This document shows positions 55,700 through 64,000 of a stretch of 64,000 nt of DNA, piece after piece. The position numbers and the translations under genes are program-made. Position 1 is the first letter of the stretch. Every line of letters starts with the position of its first letter. The DNA comes from Loripinus fragilis (taxonomy: Eukaryota > Mollusca > Bivalvia > Lucinida > Lucinidae): contig OZ026514.1 in the NCBI GenBank assembly GCA_964019695.1, forward strand, positions 102,695,845-102,759,844. Direction: 5' to 3'. A model generated the notes under the pieces. It was given only the letters and a program-made list of their open reading frames with translations, was not told the DNA's origin and did not search any database.

Positions 55700-55982
55700 A
55701 ATGGGCAGTGGCTCAGTACTCAAAGCCAATATATTTTCTTTCGAGCTCAGTATTCTCGAAGTCGGCGTAACGTGATGAGTCACGTGACTTACCTAACAAC
55801 ACGTCCACCAGAGTGCTTGACTCGAGACAGTGGAGTTGCGGGCTCGAGCCTCACGGGCGTCACCGCATTGTGTCATTCAGCAAAGCACATTAATCATAGC
55901 TTAGTGCTGGTACCACCCAGGAAGACCCGTCCCGACATGACTGAAAAATTGTTGACTGGTACGTAAAGAACCAAATAAAAAA
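55700..55982 (+). mobile_element. SINE-B in the presumed 3' UTR, interrupted
   Basis: It starts about 20 bp after the stop codon with GGGCAGTGGCTCAGT. It is then broken by a ~90-bp segment (55717-55807), and resumes AGAGTGCTTGACTCGAGACA, GGGCTCGAGCCTCACG, TAGTGCTGGTACCACCCAGG and GTTGACTGGTACGTAAAGAA. It ends in CCAAATAAAAAAG. The interrupting segment contains TGAGTCA overlapping CACGTG. Confidence 0.75.
55974..55979 (+). terminator. Candidate polyadenylation signal AATAAA
   Basis: The first AATAAA (or ATTAAA) on the plus strand after the bZIP stop codon, 295 bp downstream and inside the A-rich SINE-B tail. If it is used, the 3' UTR is ~310-320 nt and mostly SINE. A GT-rich downstream element is not obvious. 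Confidence 0.45.
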
Positions 55983-55989
55983 GACATTG

Positions 55990-56107
55990 GCTTCCCAGTA
56001 GACACACAGCATAAATTTACAACGTTGTATCTACGTCGACACGACAATGACGTCGTATCAACGTAGATACAACGAACGTTCTGTTCCGACGTAATGTGTT
56101 TACTGAG
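55990..56107. mobile_element. GACGTC-rich palindromic element
   Basis: CCCAGTAGACACACAGCATA / TGTGTTTACTGAG at the ends. Inside, GTTGTATCTACGTCGACACG and GTCGTATCAACGTAGATACA are mirrored. It resembles the 97-bp insertion at 10774-10870 in base content and motif but not in its termini. Confidence 0.65.
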
Positions 56108-56124
56108 CTTTGACAAGACCTTTT

Positions 56125-58134
56125 ACAGTTAGGCACATCCGTTCGAACGAGATATAGTATGTGAATCCGAATATAATATCTAATTCGAAATAACATATCT
56201 GAATCGAGATATAAACACAACTATTTCAATGTAAATATAATATCTCCTTCGAGATACATAACTCTATACATCCGATTATCTATACTTCATTTGAAATATT
56301 ATATCTAAAACGGCATATATTTTTAGGAAATTTCATTTTGATTTAAACTTGCCTGATCTAAATATTATCATTAGATTTATACCATCTTCAGTCGTTTAGC
56401 CGCTAGATTATAAGAAGTCTATACATGAGTGTGAGGATATCCGTCTCGAGGATCATCGTTTGGCATCACTCAGCTTGCCGAGCGATGACAAATTATTCGC
56501 AACATGTGGCATTTTGACAAGTGTAGACTCAGACGAGACTGTGTAGCCTCGTGTTTAGCTTACAAACTCCAAACATTGTTCAACCAGTAGCCTTAGAGTC
56601 ATTGAATATTCAAGCGACTAGCAAAGGCTCTGATCGGACCGCGCGTATGCGCAGGCTGGTCTGAGCCTTTTGCTGGTCGCACATTTCGTTTCCTCATGGT
56701 TGGAATTCTCATGGACATTGCGGGTCAATTTAAGACGGGTGTTTTTCTTCAGACACAAATGGGTTCTATTTCCAGCTCACCACTAAACACCTCATTTTTA
56801 TTGAAAAAAAAAAACGTTAAAAAAGCTTCCAAAAAATCCTGAATACGCTGAGATGCGACATGATAATTATGTGTGGCATGGTGACGTCATTTTTACAATA
56901 AAATGACGTCACAGATCACGTGCGGCCGGCGTGCGGCTGTTCGTTTTTTTTTTTTTTTTTTATCTTTTTCACGGGTTGGCATGGCTGGTACTGGGTAGGC
57001 TTTTAACATCACTATATGAGGGTGGGATAGAAAAAATCCGTCCCGAGGAGCGCATGTTCCTTCGAATACTCATCTGTAACTTGTATCAATGTTCAATTTA
57101 TTACATAAATAGCAAGAGGGTGTCTGTTTTCATCAGTATTCTAATACCTTAATTCGCGAGAGGTTTTATCAATCAGCATAGTCTCGGATCAGCCTTCTCT
57201 TGAATGATCATTCTGATCAGGTATAATTACACTATTCACTGACACATTGTCTTATAATACAAACCTCTCATGGAATAATTGAACTACTGCATGAGTTAGA
57301 TGGCGGCCAGTGCGTCGAAATAGTGCCAGACGTTGTCGCAACCGTGTAGATTGGTTCCCCTCGTTGATAAAGCTCCACATCTGCTACGCATATAACGTTT
57401 GGTAACTTCTAATTTATTACAAGTAGAGAATCCTACTCATGCGACTGCGCATGCTCTAGAAAAGATTTTTCAACACAAACTTCAGTATTTTTTCAGCTGC
57501 TATAATTTGATAATTAACTAAAAGAAAAAATATATAAACTCCCAGAACAAAATAAACTTAATAAAACGGCTTGTTTAAAAAATGCACTTCATGTCAAGGG
57601 TATTTTCCAATACCACGTCACTCATGACGTCAGTGTGTATGCTATACGTATGCGCAATGGCGGCTAGTAGTTACTTAATATGCTGACAAGCTATTAAAGG
57701 GAGAAAACCAGTCTAGCCACCGTGTTTACGGTGCGTGCATGGGTGCGTGTGCGCGACATTTAAGACATAAGATTTGATACTTATTGTATGTTGACATTTG
57801 GGGACGAGCACACTTTCGACTATATTTTATGTAAAAGTTCCCTGGTGAACTTTCTTATGACGCTGGCTTTTTTGTAGGTATAAATTATTTCTATCAAATT
57901 CAAATGTGCATGCTATGCGCAAATCGATACAAGACTGCGCATGACGCAACAAAGATCACGTGTGTGAAGTGAGAAAAAACAATATATCGATCGAAATATA
58001 TCGGATATCTCGATTGAAATAATATATCTCGTTCTGGGTATATTACAAATGTGGCATATCTCGATCGGCATAAGATAATTATGCATATCTAGATTGACAT
58101 ATTATATCTCGATCGAACGGATGTGCCTAACTGT
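56125..58134. mobile_element. 2 kb element with subterminal TATATCTCGA motifs
   Basis: Left end ACAGTTAGGCACATCCGTTC then GAACGAGATAT; right end ATATCTCGATCGAACGGATG then TGCCTAACTGT. Just inside both ends are clusters of degenerate (A)TATCT(C)GAT(T/C)GAAAT words, on the left as AATATAATATCTAATTCG and AACATATCTGAATCGAG, on the right as ATATATCGGATATCTCG, GCATATCTCGATCGGC and CATATTATATCTCGATC. The interior has no long open frame and contains a family D insertion (56497-56726). Multiple subterminal motifs usually mark transposase binding sites. Confidence 0.8.
56497..56726 (-). mobile_element. Family D element, reverse copy nested in the 2 kb element
   Basis: CGCAACATGTGGCATTTTGA, GACAAGTGTAGACTCAGACG, GCAAAGGCTCTGATCGGACC, GCGCGTATGCGCAGGCTGGT and GGAATTCTCATGGACATTGC correspond in reverse to the copy at 53277-53513. 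Confidence 0.75.
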
Positions 58135-58345
58135 TTTATGTGGTATTGCGTACATGTATATTTCATCTGGGCACGGAGATTGTATTAACTGGAGAATAGT
58201 CACAACTAGATATATCTATGATTTTTTTAATATGATATTGGCCTCAAAATGTGTTAGAAGAAAAGTAAGTGCAAGTTTACACCAAATATGTTGACAGCTC
58301 AGCTGCCACCCTTTTTGATGTTTACTTAAGCATAGTTCATAATGT

Positions 58346-58378
58346 CTCGGACCCAGTATAACGTTTATTGGGTCCGAG
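58346..58378. repeat. Palindrome CTCGGACCCAG / TTGGGTCCGAG
   Basis: A short hairpin whose arms match the 16-bp units at 53834-53881, implying that both come from one dispersed sequence. Confidence 0.7.
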
Positions 58379-58391
58379 ATAAAGTGTGGTA

Positions 58392-58610
58392 CAGGGGCGG
58401 ATCCAGGATTTCTGGAAAGGGGGTTCATATACATAAAGGGGTCGGCGTTGGCACTGCTGATCTTATCACATAATCTTAAATATCCCATGAAAATGAAATA
58501 ATTTGGTCTCAATGAGACCAAATTATTTCATTTTCATAGGATATTAAAAAAGGGGGAGGCAGGGAGGGGGTTCAAGCGAACCCCCTGAACCACCTCTGGA
58601 TCCACCACTG
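58392..58610. mobile_element. hAT-like short inverted-repeat element
   Basis: CAGGGGCGGATCCAGGATTT at the left and CCTCTGGATCCACCACTG at the right are the kind of termini (CAGNGG...) seen in animal hAT elements. GTGGTA lies directly outside both ends (58386-58391 and 58611-58616); hAT elements normally duplicate 8 bp, and only 6 match here. The centre has a perfect palindrome, ATGAAATAATTTGGTCTC / GAGACCAAATTATTTCAT. Confidence 0.75.
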
Positions 58611-58977
58611 GTGGTATATCATATTGCTGGTTTTAGTTTTATAGTTAGTATTTTTGTCAGAAAAAATAACAGAGTGAAAGTATGCTCTTTTCTTCCTGCT
58701 TTAATTGAGCCAATATGTGATTTTTTGGTGCAGGCTCAGTTTGTCTACATAAATAAATATATAATATATATGGTGGTAGTGCCAAATATTAGACGGATAA
58801 CTGTGTATGCCTGTTTAAAGGGAAACTACGCATATGGTATAAATGCATGTACCACTTCATCATACGTTGGCATGAATGATAACACATAAATATTGTCAGC
58901 ATTTTAAGGGGTGAGATTGAAAAATAGACAGAGGGGCCCATATTTTTCATTGCCTGGTGAGACCGTCAGATTTCAAT

Positions 58978-59165
58978 CAAATATTTGCATGCTGGGTATT
59001 TTTTCATGCTTTTGTTGTCGTCTGCTGACTTTTTCAAAATTAACTTTTTCAAAAGCTTCATTCAGGAACACTATCAGAGTATCAAACGGTTTGGAGTCAG
59101 ATCAGGACCGACGCTCTGTAACTCCCGATCTGGGTCCTAACTGTTTTCAAATTTTATAAGCAGAC
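58978..59165 (+). mobile_element. Family T element, diverged
   Basis: TTTGCATGCTGGGTATTTTT, TCGTCTGCTGACTTTTTCAA, GTATCAAACGGTTTGGAGTC, AGATCAGGACCGACGC / CCCGATCTGGGTCCTAACTG, then AAGCAGACGCCAAAAG. Confidence 0.7.
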
Positions 59166-59744
59166 GCCAAAAGTTGCCGATATCAAAGAAAAAGTTTAAC
59201 ATACAATAAATGCATGAAAATCATGAATACTAATTAACTTGTATCATTGATGGTTTTGGTTAGATCCAAGGGTTAGGGTTATGTTGGGTTATGTTTGGTA
59301 GCAACTATAACATATGCTATTGGAAATATGGGTCAGGTTAAGTGTTGGACAGATTAAATTTAGGTACTCCCAATGCATAGCATTTTTTCTATAAGCTTAA
59401 TTTTCTTCAGGCTTCACTTACTTTGCAAGAGACCCAAAGTATCCATGATTCCATGAACATTCCAAAAATTGAATTCTTTCCTTGAGAATTTTCATTGCAA
59501 TTGATAAATACAATGTGATTTAATAGCGCTTCTCCACGAACATTCTGATCACCCTCGTACATGCATAGCTTTATAGTGGAGCTAGAGGCCTGAAATTCAG
59601 TCTGAACCTGCATATATGTCTCTACTTGATTCGTATCGTCAGTGAAGTCTCTGGGAAAACTGCACATTTGTGCAGGCTTGTCTGAGCCTTCTCTGCTCCC
59701 ATATGCAATAAGTACCAAAAATTGGCTCAATTTTATTAATGCAT

Positions 59745-59870
59745 AGGTGAAAGTTTTCAGGATTAATTCTGAATTCAGGATTTTGAGGCTAACTTTCCAT
59801 AGAAAGTCAGCCTCAAAATACTGAATTAAGGAGATTATAATAGCTTCTTTGATTAGTTTTCAGATTATCT
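59745..59870. mobile_element. Family G hairpin element
   Basis: GTTTTCAGGATTAATTCTGA, GGATTTTGAGGCTAACTTTC / GAAAGTCAGCCTCAAAATAC, GATTATAATAGCTTCTTTGA, TTAGTTTTCAG. Second copy of the element at 54450-54560. Confidence 0.7.
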
Positions 59871-60142
59871 GATCACAAGTAATCATTTTAACTTAAATTA
59901 TCCATTTTTGTAGGTATCCTGCAAGTTTAAAATTTGAATTTTCTAAAGTCCAGGATTTTTGAAATTTAACTTTCGCCCATGTTAATGTTAAATTGTTCAT
60001 TTAAGTTAGATTTTTTTCTTCGTATTTGGTAAAGGAACCAAAAAGTAAGTGAATATTGTATTCAACCTAATAAGCACACTTGCTCTTATGAGTGTATACT
60101 GAGACTTCTGATTTGCCTCCAGTCCAGAGGTGCATTTTCATG

Positions 60143-60557
60143 TACAGTAAAACCTGGCTCAAACGACCACTCAAAAATAGACAAAACAAAGACCTTAATG
60201 ACAAATGGTAGCTTAATGAAGTCAAAAGTATTGCAGAATGCTCCCCCTAGCATTCTGCAATACTTTTGACCTCAGTGCATTAAGCGATAATTGGTCTTAA
60301 AAGACAATTTCCCCCTTGGGGCATTCTGCAATACTTTTGACCTGCATTAAGCGATAATTGGTCTTGAAAAACAATTTTCCCCTTTGGGGCATTCTGCAAT
60401 ACTTTTGACCTGCATTAAGTGATAATTGTTCTTGAAAATCAATTTTCCATTTGGAGGATTCTGCAATACTTTTGACTTGCATTAAGCCATAATTGGTCTT
60501 GAAAATCAATTTTGGTATTTTTGAGAGTGGCCGTTTTAGACAGGTTTTACTGTATTA
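60143..60557. mobile_element. Family C element with four ~69-bp internal repeats
   Basis: Left ACAGTAAAACCTGGCTCAAA, right TTTTAGACAGGTTTTACTGT. Internal CATTCTGCAATACTTTTGAC units begin near 60251, 60322, 60390 and 60458 (spacings 71, 68 and 68), each followed by TAAGCGATAATTGGTCTTGA. The first unit pairs as a hairpin with GTCAAAAGTATTGCAGAATG. The 70-codon minus-strand open frame here is these repeats in frame. Confidence 0.85.
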
Positions 60558-61009
60558 TCAATATGGAGTCATTCTGATGATGAAAAGAGTGAGGACTCTG
60601 ATCAGCTGGATTCATCAGACTTAGCCAGCTGATCTGAATCTTCAGTTTTCAAGAAGGAATAGAATATTGAGGGCACAGTGTGCTTTTAATGTTGAAAACG
60701 GTATCCTGGTTTACAAGCTGTTTTAGCTGCTTTGTTATAACATTGTTTTTCATTAGTGCAGATAAGGCAAAATGAAAAATATGCTTTGTTTCTGGTTACA
60801 TCTCCAAATTTTGAGGATCAGTAGGTTTGCAAACTTTTTATATAAAAACTATTTTGTATGGTAAAAGTATAAAAATACTTTAAAAACAGTCTAAAAATAG
60901 ACTTTATTATACCAAAAGGCTTAAAAAAAGTTTGAGTAGGCCCCAAAATATTAGGGTTGGTAGGATAACTGAAAACAAGACATTTTCTTTGTTTGGCCTT
61001 AGAATTTCT

Positions 61010-61171
61010 TTGAGCGTAAAATTGTAATTGTTTCCTTACTGATCAATTTATACAGGTGTTTTGGGTACTCAAAAGAGCCGTCTCATTGACAAAGTGCTTT
61101 GAAGTAGTAACCACAACATATGTTTTAGTTTAGAAATAAGAAAAGTCATTTTCTGCACTCTAACCTGGAGG
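61010..61171 (+). mobile_element. Family P element, one arm decayed
   Basis: TGAGCGTAAAATTGTAATTG, CTCAAAAGAGCCGTCTCATT, then a degenerate second arm, ACAACATATGTTTTAGTTTA and GAAATAAGAAAAGTC. Confidence 0.7.
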
Positions 61172-61419
61172 CCTGGCACTGAGGTTATAAAACTTTTTTC
61201 GTGCTCAACTCAACTGAGCATAAAATTTATCAGGCTGATAAATGTTAAAATGGCAACAATTGTTGGCATTTTAACATTTAGTAGCATGATAAATACAACA
61301 TCTGAGAGGCTCAAAGCAAGACCCTTCTCTATTTGTCGGTATTTTAATTTTTATGAGCAGTGGAAATTTCATGCTCAGTTGAGTTGAGCATGAAAAAAGT
61401 TTAAAACCTTGGAGCCTGG
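61172..61419. mobile_element. Family E element, intact
   Basis: CCTGGCACTGAGGTTATAAA, CTTTTTTCGTGCTCAACTCA, ACTGAGCATAAAATTTATC on the left. TTTCATGCTCAGTTGAGTTG, AGCATGAAAAAAGTTTAAAA and CCTTGGAGCCTGG on the right. The inner hairpin is AAATGTTAAAATGGCAACAA / TTGTTGGCATTTTAACATTT. It serves as the uninterrupted reference for 37313-37810. Confidence 0.75.
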
Positions 61420-61552
61420 TTTTTATACTGTCCGATTTTTTTTTGTTAGACTCTTAATTGTCAGTTTTATTTCAGTGTTATCATAGTTTTTCTGTCTAAG
61501 ATTATCAAAAGTTGGAAATATCTTTATTCAAGTTGGTTTTTTGATGATATGT

Positions 61553-61828
61553 GTTTAACCTTTTTCATCCTGATGGATTTTTCCTTGCATGTTGATAGAT
61601 TAATAAAGGACTTACCCATTTAGTATTTAAAGGGGCTACGGGTAGAGTGTTTCCAATTATGATGCATTTTTGTCATTAAGATTTGTTTTTATCCTTGCAA
61701 ACAGAGCAGACGCTGATAAAATGTCACTTTATGGGATGTTTCATCTTGGTTTTCACTGTTTGCATAAGTACAAGTTACCCAGTACCTCTTTGCCCTGTTT
61801 GCTGGTATCCAGAGTGAAAAGGATTAAA
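61553..61828 (+). mobile_element. Family T element, long form
   Basis: It begins near TTTAACCTTTTTCATCCTG and ends near GAGTGAAAAGGATTAAAT. The core TTGCAAACAGAGCAGACGCT, GATAAAATGTCACTTTATGG, GATGTTTCATCTTGGTTTTC, ACTGTTTGCATAAG is closest to the copy at 1499-1758. Confidence 0.65.
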
Positions 61829-61892
61829 TAATATGTTTTAGTGAAACAGGTTCTGGACTGCATGGATTAGCAGCTTGATTTGTGCCTTTTTA

Positions 61893-62798
61893 GCTCGCCT
61901 GAACTGAAGACTCAATGTGAGCTATTGTGATCGGTCTTTGTGCGTCGTCCATCCGTCAGTCCATCATGCTTAAGCTTTTTCTTTAAACGACATCTCCTCC
62001 TGAACCACTGGTCCAAATTTCAAATAACTTCACTTGAATGTTCCCTATGATGCCCTCTTTCAAAATTGCATAAATGGTTCTGCTCAACAGAACAGGAGGG
62101 CCAACAGAGCTCCAGATAAGAAATCTTTTAAATGACATCTCCTCCTGAACCACTGGCACAAATTCAAAATAATTTCACAGAATTGTTCCTTATAACACCT
62201 TCTTATAAAATTGCACAAATCGTTCTGCTCCGCTGAACAAATGGGGTGCTAGAACTCTTGATAAGAAACTTTTTTAAATGGCATTACCTCCTGAACCACT
62301 GGTCCAAAATCAAAATGATTTCAACAAATTGTTCCTCATGATGTACTCTACCCAAATTGCACAAATGGTTCCAATCTACAGAACAAAGGGGCTGCAAGAG
62401 CTCTAGATAAGAAATGTCTTTAAGCAGGATTTCCTCTTGAACCACTGTTCCAAATGCAATACTGTTTCACAGAATTGTTCCTCATAAGGCCCACTACCAT
62501 AATTGCACAAATGCTTTGGAAGCACCGAACAAAACGTCATCAGAGCTATAGATAAGAAATATACTTGAATGACCTTTCCTCCTGAACAACTGGTCAAAAT
62601 TAAAAAAAAAAGTCAAAGAATGTTCCAAATAATGCCTTCTACCAAAATTGATCAGAGCGTTAAGCTCAGCTGAACAACATGGCCAGCAGAGCTAAAAATA
62701 GAAATGTCTTTAAATGATATCTCTTTATACAAAGGCCAATACACCATCTTATATGCCAGGACTCAGGTGATCGATCTAGGGCCCTATGGCCCTCTTGT
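61893..62798 (+). mobile_element. AGCTC-type element with ~120-bp tandem units, third lineage
   Basis: Opening hairpin TAGCTCGCCTGAACTGAAGA / CAATGTGAGCTA, then GTCGTCCATCCGTCAGTCC. Units with CATCTCCTCCTGAACCACTG and CACAGAATTGTTCCT recur at about 61990, 62140, 62284, 62430 and 62575. It ends GGGCCCTATGGCCCTCTTGT. It has the same layout as 29496-34210 (hairpin start, CGTCCG-like segment, tandem units, GGGC...CTTGT end) but unrelated unit sequence. Confidence 0.7.
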
Positions 62799-63114
62799 AT
62801 TATTAATATGGATTCATTTTATGGTCAAAAAAAGCGTTTATCCCGACCATCCAACCTCATTAGAAGACAGGGTTTTTTTTATCTACTTTGTAAATTGGGG
62901 AAAACTATACAAAGTGCACTTATTAGGTGGAATATGGTTATATTTCTGTTATTTCCAATATAACTCAAAGATGTGGCATTGTATATGGACCAGTTATTTC
63001 TTTTATTTGACCAGTCAATTATATACTTGTACTAATAAGCAGTCAGAGAAGGCTCATGCAATCCTGTGTATCTCCAGTTTGGATGGATACTTTCAAAATC
63101 ACCCTCTGTTACCC

Positions 63115-63212
63115 CATCCTCGCTAACCCAGGCGTGGCCCATTCCGTACCCACTGCATTCAGTGATGAGTGCAGTGGGTTCGGAGTGGGCCACGCCTGGG
63201 TTACCGAGGATG
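63115..63212. repeat. 98-bp near-perfect palindrome
   Basis: CATCCTCGCTAACCCAGGCG, TGGCCCATTCCGTACCCACT, GCA pair with TGCAGTGGGTTCGGAGTGGG, CCACGCCTGGGTTACCGAGG, ATG around a TTCAGTGATGAG loop. A degenerate third arm (GTAACCCAGGCATGACCCAT and GTCACGCCAGGGTTACC) follows to about 63285. Confidence 0.8.
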
Positions 63213-63417
63213 CTGTAACCCAGGCATGACCCATTACATTCATAATTGAACGGTAAGGTAACTGGTCACGCCAGGGTTACCTAAGATGTATGGAAATAGA
63301 TGAATGCTCCGGCCCCTCTGTATATACTTGCTCAAAGATTGACTTTACTCTCATGTAATAAGTATGATTATATCATGGGCAGAACTAGTTTTTAACCCCT
63401 GTCCCGCTGAATGAATT

Positions 63418-63662
63418 AACCCTTAGCCTGCCAATATTTTTGTGCTGAAAATGTTGTCTGCTAATTACATCTGCTACATATATTCAAGTGCACCTCAGAC
63501 TAGATTTTATCTTGGAAGCAAAGACTATGAACCCTGATCAGACTGCTCCCCTTGGGAGCCGTCTGATCTGGGTCCACACTGTTTGCAATGTATGACACCT
63601 AAGAACATAAGCAGACGAGGGAAGCAGATGACAAAAGTTGTGACTGGCTGGATAAGGGTTAA
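63418..63662 (+). mobile_element. Family T element with TTAA-CCCTTA ends
   Basis: Left TTAACCCTTAGCCTGCCA, right TGGCTGGATAAGGGTTAA. Core CTGATCAGACTGCTCC / GGGAGCCGTCTGATCTGGGT. A second decayed core (TAGATCCTGATCAGATTGCC, GGGATCTTAACTG) follows at about 63735-63785. Confidence 0.75.
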
Positions 63663-63848
63663 AATGGTAAATTCACTTCTGTTTTTCAGTCAGTTCAGTT
63701 GCATGGTTTCAATTAAAACAATAGATTCTGAGGCTGTAGATCCTGATCAGATTGCCTCTGTTCGGGATCTTAACTGTTTTTTTAAAAAAGGATATATCTG
63801 GTTTCAGTTAGAAAATTATGCTAAAATAGAATTCAATTAATGCTCCAG

Positions 63849-64000
63849 TCATTTGTAACCACGCCCCTCCTCACCCCCCTGGGCAGGGCGGGGGATAGCC
63901 TGGCGTGTTTTACTTTTGCATTGTCCCATAGTGGAAATGTTGGGGATTTGATATATCTAGGCAAAAATGGCAATGCAATGTAAAGCATGAAAAACTGCGG
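63849..64000. mobile_element. Family F element, cut by the window end
   Basis: CCAGTCATTTGTAACCACGC then CCCTCCTCACCCCCC matches the terminus of 44658-44936. The body (GCATTGTCCCATAGTGGAAA, TTGATATATCTAGGCAAAAA, GGCAATGCAATGTAAAGC) continues to the edge, so the far terminus is missing. Confidence 0.75.

Noticed and set aside
62704..63126. 140-codon open frame
   Set aside because: It begins inside the tandem units of the AGCTC-type element and ends inside the palindrome at 63115, with Trp/Tyr/Phe-rich low-complexity content and no domain. Probably chance in AT-rich DNA.

Overview
The window looks like AT-rich, repeat-dense nuclear DNA from an invertebrate animal, most likely a bivalve mollusc. 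The pointers are tRNA-derived SINEs whose tails read like GTTGACTGGGACGTAAA, elements opening with AGCTCACCTGAGC and carrying internal tandem arrays, many short palindromic inverted-repeat elements, and degenerate non-LTR and DNA-transposon coding remnants. No bacterial, plasmid, CRISPR or operon signal is visible. The organism call is inference from repeat style, not from a database match.

Only one host gene is well supported. It is a three-exon, plus-strand bZIP transcription factor of the FOS/ATF3/JDP2 type: exon 1 at 26382-26600, exon 2 at 38750-38857 and exon 3 at 54675-55679. All splice phases are 0 and the predicted protein is 443 residues. The middle exon is exactly 108 bp and encodes the DNA-binding basic region; it is too short to stand out as an open reading frame. 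Exon 3 encodes the leucine zipper and a roughly 300-residue Ser/Thr-rich tail that ends in a SUMO-interaction-like motif (VIDLT). The two introns are 12.1 and 15.8 kb and are almost entirely nested repeats.

Layout. 1-14.1 kb: interspersed short inverted-repeat elements, SINEs, three copies of a ~0.8-1 kb repeat and a transposon coding remnant. 15.2-20.2 kb: a ~5 kb element with long, internally repeated inverted termini, abutting a decayed minus-strand non-LTR retrotransposon (20.2-22.6 kb). 22.6-26.4 kb: short elements, a (CT)n tract, an inverted-repeat element with TATATG flanks, then the presumed upstream region of the bZIP gene. Intron 1: a TA-flanked element 29 bp past the exon 1 donor, a poly-C tandem region, a 4.7 kb element with higher-order repeats nested in another element, a foldback element holding two SINEs, a SINE with a 15-bp target duplication, and a short inverted-repeat element whose end lies 19 bp from exon 2. 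Intron 2: a ~4.5 kb long-inverted-repeat element, a cluster of hairpin elements and a second, shorter copy of the array-bearing element. 55.7-64 kb: a SINE in the presumed 3' UTR, a 2 kb element with subterminal TATATCTCGA-like motifs, a hAT-like short element, and more hairpin families.

Family labels used below are local to this annotation: T (TTAA-flanked palindromes), P (AAGAACCGTCTC hairpins), C (TAAAACCTGTCTT termini), D (CGCATRYGCG core), E (GCTCAACTCAACTGAGC arms), F (TCATTTGTAACCAC termini), G (GGAGGCTGACTTTCC hairpin), R (three-copy repeat), SINE-A and SINE-B. Repeat boundaries were read by eye and are usually good to about 5-20 bp unless a target duplication fixes them.
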